Below are positions 63,001 to 64,000 of a stretch of DNA of 64,000 nt, piece after piece. Position 1 is the first letter of the stretch, and the number at the start of each line of letters is the position of its first letter. The stretch comes from Amphibalanus amphitrite. Its lineage: Eukaryota > Arthropoda > Thecostraca > Balanomorpha > Balanidae. The translations under genes and the position numbers were made by a program. The stretch is taken from the NCBI RefSeq assembly GCF_019059575.1, contig NW_024882307.1:186001-250000 (forward strand), in the 5' to 3' direction. Below the pieces are notes generated by a model. The model was not told where the DNA came from. It saw only the letters and a list, made by a program, of their open reading frames with translations, and searched no databases.

Positions 63001-64000
63001 AGCAATTTAAAAGCAATGGCCGTTGGTTGCTGACTCCAGCAAAGTAACAGTTTAGAACGTTTGTGACTGGGTAGTTGACAATAGGTACTTACTTTTCGGC
63101 CTTCCAGTGCAGGAAAATTTCACGACGGTAGTTCCATAACGTGTAAAAGTCCGGATTCACGGCCAAAATCTGAGACAACTGAAGTGCAGTCTCTTCATCG
63201 TATACTCTCTCTTTGCGCTGCGGAAAAAGTGCGCACGTGAAAAAAAATACATACAACACCATAAACTAAGTCAAATAAAAAAATGCCTAGATCACACAAT
63301 TGTTGTTTTGGTACGTATTTTACAAGATTGCAGAATGAACATCGAATGGTTCGAGAAACACGTTTTAGCACCTCTCAGATTCACTGGCGGTACGTCATCC
63401 CTCTGTCAGTTCCAACTCCTTTGTCCCTTACAGGATCGGTACAGCGCTGGAATTTCCATGCTGAGAGCCCGTCAAGTTCCAATCGCTTTGGCGCTTGATA
63501 AATAAAACTCCTGGTAGGAATGGTGTATGCTTGGTGCAAGCAGCCACAGTCAGCTTAAACCAGTGATTGGAACGGACCGTGTCTGGCTACAAAAGAATGT
63601 TCCACTTTGGCTTTTCAGCTGTCTCAGCAGTCCAATGCTGACACAGTGGAAGAGTTTCAGGTCCCAGTGCAAGGAACTCTGCTTTGTACATGAGCAGACT
63701 ATGTCTCTGTGTCCATTTCTTTGTTTGTCTCTCTATCCATTTAAAACTGTCGAAGATACAAACTAAAGACTACATTAGCGATTTGTTGGAGTATTTTGGT
63801 CAAATTTAATCAACTATCACATAAATATGTTCACTTTAAAATATCACATAGCACAATCATCTGTCAAGCAAGCAAGTGACATAAAGCAGCAAAATTGTTG
63901 ATAAAGTTGATACATTTACTTTCATATTTTCTCCACATGATTCCCCTTACCTTTTTGAAAAGAAGAGCTGTGCCAGCATTGTATTTCGCAAGCTTCTTCT
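50594..64000 (-). CDS. RabGGTA: Rab geranylgeranyltransferase alpha subunit, partial at 5' end, nine exons seen
   Basis: This is the alpha subunit of the cytosolic enzyme that, with its beta subunit and Rab escort protein, adds geranylgeranyl groups to Rab C-terminal cysteines. Exons (high to low) are 63951-64000, 63093-63217, 62674-62772, 62235-62323, 60867-61064, 60251-60588, 51691-51904, 51293-51421 and 50594-51030. All junctions are GT-AG with agreeing phases, giving 558 residues here (human about 567), with about 20 N-terminal residues beyond the window. Five prenyltransferase-alpha repeats are visible (LWNYRRE, AWHHRCW, CWDYRRF, SWHYRSH, WFYHRWL), then the Ig-like insert domain, then a leucine-rich-repeat domain ending KMLNGKAL. 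The insert and LRR domains distinguish it from the farnesyltransferase alpha subunit. The 8.3-kb intron between 51905 and 60250 is full of transposons. Confidence 0.92.
51293..51421 (-). CDS. RabGGTA: RabGGTA exon
   Basis: [20 protein letters not shown] then [22 protein letters not shown], matching the WCLLTIILLMRALDP and TYLDDLRS region of vertebrate proteins. The donor is GTCAGT. Confidence 0.93.
51691..51904 (-). CDS. RabGGTA: RabGGTA exon, end of insert and linker
   Basis: Begins in phase 0 after an 8.3-kb intron. The first 50 residues are Ala/Ser/Gly/Pro-rich and poorly conserved. [20 protein letters not shown] then matches the conserved segment before the LRR domain. A small extra exon in the large intron cannot be excluded. 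Confidence 0.85.
52052..52738 (+). mobile_element. Dimeric SINE-like retroposon with 10-bp target duplication
   Basis: A unit of about 300 bp starting near TTCCATCCTCAGGAT is repeated in tandem (about 52065-52364 and 52365-52632). A 58-bp block containing CTCTGAAATGGTCT is then doubled, ending in an A-rich tail of AAACA units. The whole is flanked by TCGGTATATA on both sides (52042-52051 and 52739-52748). An A-rich 3' end and a 10-bp direct flank are marks of LINE-mediated retroposition. It encodes nothing. I did not find convincing pol III boxes. Confidence 0.7.
53480..53865. repeat. Minisatellite of about 35 bp in the left arm of the fold-back
   Basis: About ten units of the type ATCGTACCCTGCTCTGAGAT plus CCGTCTAAAAC. 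The right arm (54500-54705) has fewer units in reverse complement, so the array has expanded or shrunk since the arms were last equal. Confidence 0.85.
53866..54111 (-). pseudogene. Fragment of an unknown protein carried in the fold-back arm
   Basis: The 81-codon frame includes [40 protein letters not shown] and [13 protein letters not shown]. The spacing and charge pattern look like a genuine protein end rather than chance. I have an impression of a similar VNDxAERGVxLxQ...EDQLQ...VVxxHR ending in repeated arthropod genes but cannot name the family. The right arm has the same sequence in reverse (about 54275-54450), where the frame is interrupted. Confidence 0.4.
55744..58317 (+). CDS. LINE endonuclease-reverse transcriptase, main frame
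   Basis: The start is taken at the first ATG (55744) of a frame open from 55693. After an Arg-rich N-terminal stretch, the endonuclease runs from [13 protein letters not shown] through LSETWLKP (catalytic Glu), [18 protein letters not shown] and DFSDHHF, so all catalytic motifs are present. The reverse transcriptase follows, with [46 protein letters not shown] (catalytic Asp) and QYADDTQIL about 800 codons into the frame. The frame then runs into a TGA at 58315. The natural continuation lies in another frame (58262-58936), so this copy has one frameshift and is not coding for the whole protein. Confidence 0.88.
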   Translation: MHRDVARSLVFLAVLRVLYALTVPNWQGVPGSRQFHLHLHRLNDDVARHRPPRLRTVRRDAPAPPSSFGAASGAAVTGDLDLSQAVPPRARPLVHRGRSGAGARRRGCRGGQGWRRGGVRQPGQLLLTSLNVQSLLPKISQLQLEISDTEADIITLSETWLKPRVPNRLVSFPGYQLIRADRAGGRGFGGVAVLARDGFQFKVIPKPESDNSTSKLETVWVRVGAGPGRGIVVCSMYRPPSSTGAQLTADLEQLETEIQAVLTEHCCLVILAGDLNCDLRETTGGSPGGQLTGLLQRYSLSQHISDATYPRSGSVLDVIITNSTEAVARAGVRRCDFSDHHFTRALLRIRRCRPAPVAVQTRGWKSIDMDTFLTRLGNIDWSPVFVTDNVQRQSDFFIGQLTAVLDEHAPVRKVRIRNPDPPPVTETTRRIMAERRAALRRGDRARYRELNRQVRAATLRDSRDSFRRRIAEAGPGSMYRCVRSVIGSKRSGQTVTPDIDPDTLNTYFAEIGIKTATAVAAGAPAGTAELPVRLPRVGSGGFAVRPVLGAELWQVVNSMSNSGACGTDGLPMTFFKKCFSVVSHVVLCIVNTSLVTGILPDSWKVAIVKPLYKSSGSTNDPSNFRPISLVPCLSKIVERIVHTQLYTYFDSNHLFSCTQHGFRRHHSTETALIRVTDRVLQGMDNGQISLLVLLDLSKCFDVVSHSKLIEKLELYGIESTWFSNYLSDHYQQVRLCFPDGRQLLSKAARNPIGVYQGTSLGPLLYSIFANDISLYVGDDVSITQYADDTQILVTGHKRDIASLIRRMELALCTLFQWFTQNQMKINSSKTQLIVFGTRHMLQGLPKISSKWCDCAGG
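58262..58936 (+). CDS. LINE reverse transcriptase C-terminal part, shifted frame
   Basis: [20 protein letters not shown] and [20 protein letters not shown] are the segment that follows the YADD domain in this LINE group. [31 protein letters not shown] and PPSVRD are its usual C-terminus. It continues the main frame after a single indel near 58250-58290. The exact switch point is uncertain. Confidence 0.85.
   Translation, partial: CSRVFPRFPVNGVTVQEVERVKNLGLVMDRHLSFEPHVNQLVAKCTGLLIALSHARHRLPEGVLPVIVSGLVISLIRYCIVVYGNSTTHSVTRIKKLLNFCARVVSGRKKREHVRDVLSELNWLPAEDLVMYRTLCLLKAILTYEQPADLASHFRTAMSVRQRSTRQDDHLVLPRIRTESGRRMFIYRGARAYNALPPSVRDGRTAAFKNALRIHMGQARQMQV
59936..59948. promoter_or_regulatory. Perfect palindromic nuclear-receptor site, AGGTCA-G-TGACCT
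   Basis: Two AGGTCA half-sites in inverted orientation are separated by one base. This one-base palindrome (IR1/PAL1) is the layout preferred by the ecdysone receptor/Ultraspiracle pair. It lies inside a transposon in an intron of RabGGTA. Function is not shown; the match alone is seen. Confidence 0.5.
60251..60588 (-). CDS. RabGGTA: RabGGTA exon, fifth PPTA repeat and Ig-like insert
   Basis: [20 protein letters not shown] then YHRWLLQGR is the fifth repeat. [20 protein letters not shown] onward is the start of the Ig-like insert domain, ending SSGTVW at a GTGAGT donor in phase 0. About 15 residues ([15 protein letters not shown]) precede the repeat where relatives are shorter, so a small unrecognised intron or insertion is possible. 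Confidence 0.9.
60867..61064 (-). CDS. RabGGTA: RabGGTA exon, third and fourth PPTA repeats
   Basis: [20 protein letters not shown] and [20 protein letters not shown], almost identical to the vertebrate pattern in the active-site region. It ends in a polar linker, PIREDKYLH. Confidence 0.95.
61281..61457. repeat. 177-bp fold-back in a RabGGTA intron
   Basis: Arms of about 58 bp, starting CTGAAACAGACTCTTTCCGC, pair almost perfectly around a centre of about 60 bp that contains CGCATCAATCGC and GATGCGACTGATGCG. No obvious TA or TTAA flank was found. It could be a small MITE or an inverted duplication. Confidence 0.8.
62235..62323 (-). CDS. RabGGTA: RabGGTA exon, start of third PPTA repeat
   Basis: Completes HHRCW and continues [20 protein letters not shown] to LKLDGRN. 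The donor is GTGAGT. Confidence 0.92.
62674..62772 (-). CDS. RabGGTA: RabGGTA exon, second PPTA repeat
   Basis: [20 protein letters not shown] then [12 protein letters not shown], the second repeat. An Arg codon is split across the next intron. Confidence 0.93.
   Translation of the reverse strand, partial: EFGISAADAKVRSSVHRTMSRRKSKVLLCLAP
63093..63217 (-). CDS. RabGGTA: RabGGTA exon, first PPTA repeat
   Basis: [20 protein letters not shown] followed by [13 protein letters not shown]: the first alpha-subunit repeat, with its Asn-Pro and Trp-Asn-Tyr-Arg-Arg signature. The donor GTAAGT splits the last Lys codon. Confidence 0.93.
63951..64000 (-). CDS. RabGGTA: RabGGTA first visible exon (cut by window edge)
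   Basis: Codes [16 protein letters not shown], matching the helix just before the first prenyltransferase repeat. The donor is GTAAGG at a codon boundary. The true start lies beyond the window. Confidence 0.8.

Overview
The window looks like intron-rich, repeat-rich animal nuclear DNA, most likely from an arthropod. The evidence is a complete multi-exon tyrosine decarboxylase gene of the invertebrate tyramine/octopamine type (Tdc) and part of a Rab geranylgeranyltransferase alpha subunit gene (RabGGTA). Both have GT-AG introns, and both lie in a dense field of short DNA transposons, two LINEs and many simple repeats. A crustacean seems plausible, but the sequence alone does not prove it. I see no bacterial genes, CRISPR array, rRNA or intact tRNA.

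Layout. 1-5 kb holds no recognisable gene. 5.0-7.8 kb is a 5'-truncated LINE on the minus strand with an uninterrupted 843-codon reading frame. 7.8-12.5 kb holds microsatellites, a long GGGGTA/GTGGTA array and an element built of four CACGTG-bearing tandem units. 13.5-23.4 kb carries several non-autonomous DNA transposons with TTAA-like or TA target sites. 23.4-27.5 kb is non-coding apart from a 56-bp palindrome. 27.5-36.6 kb is Tdc on the minus strand: 13 coding exons, 661 residues if the last intron is spliced, with a 1,480-bp TA-flanked element in intron 6. 36.6-38.9 kb has a GATC-rich minisatellite. 38.9-48.3 kb is a nest of inverted-repeat elements inserted into one another. 50.6-64.0 kb is RabGGTA on the minus strand: nine coding exons, with the 5' end beyond the window. 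Its 8.3-kb sixth intron in this window contains a dimeric SINE-like retroposon, a 2.45-kb fold-back element, and a TTAA element split by a nearly full-length LINE.

The two host genes are unrelated in function. Tdc makes tyramine, the precursor of octopamine. RabGGTA is the alpha subunit of the enzyme that prenylates Rab GTPases. The most unusual theme is a set of TTAA-flanked elements with G-run/C-run hairpins near their ends and bodies crowded with AGGTCA/TGACCT, the half-site of nuclear hormone receptors. One copy contains a perfect palindromic AGGTCA-G-TGACCT, the layout preferred by the ecdysone receptor. A second point of note is a strong splice donor at the end of Tdc exon 12 that overlaps an in-frame ATG-TGA, so splicing or retention would switch the C-terminus.
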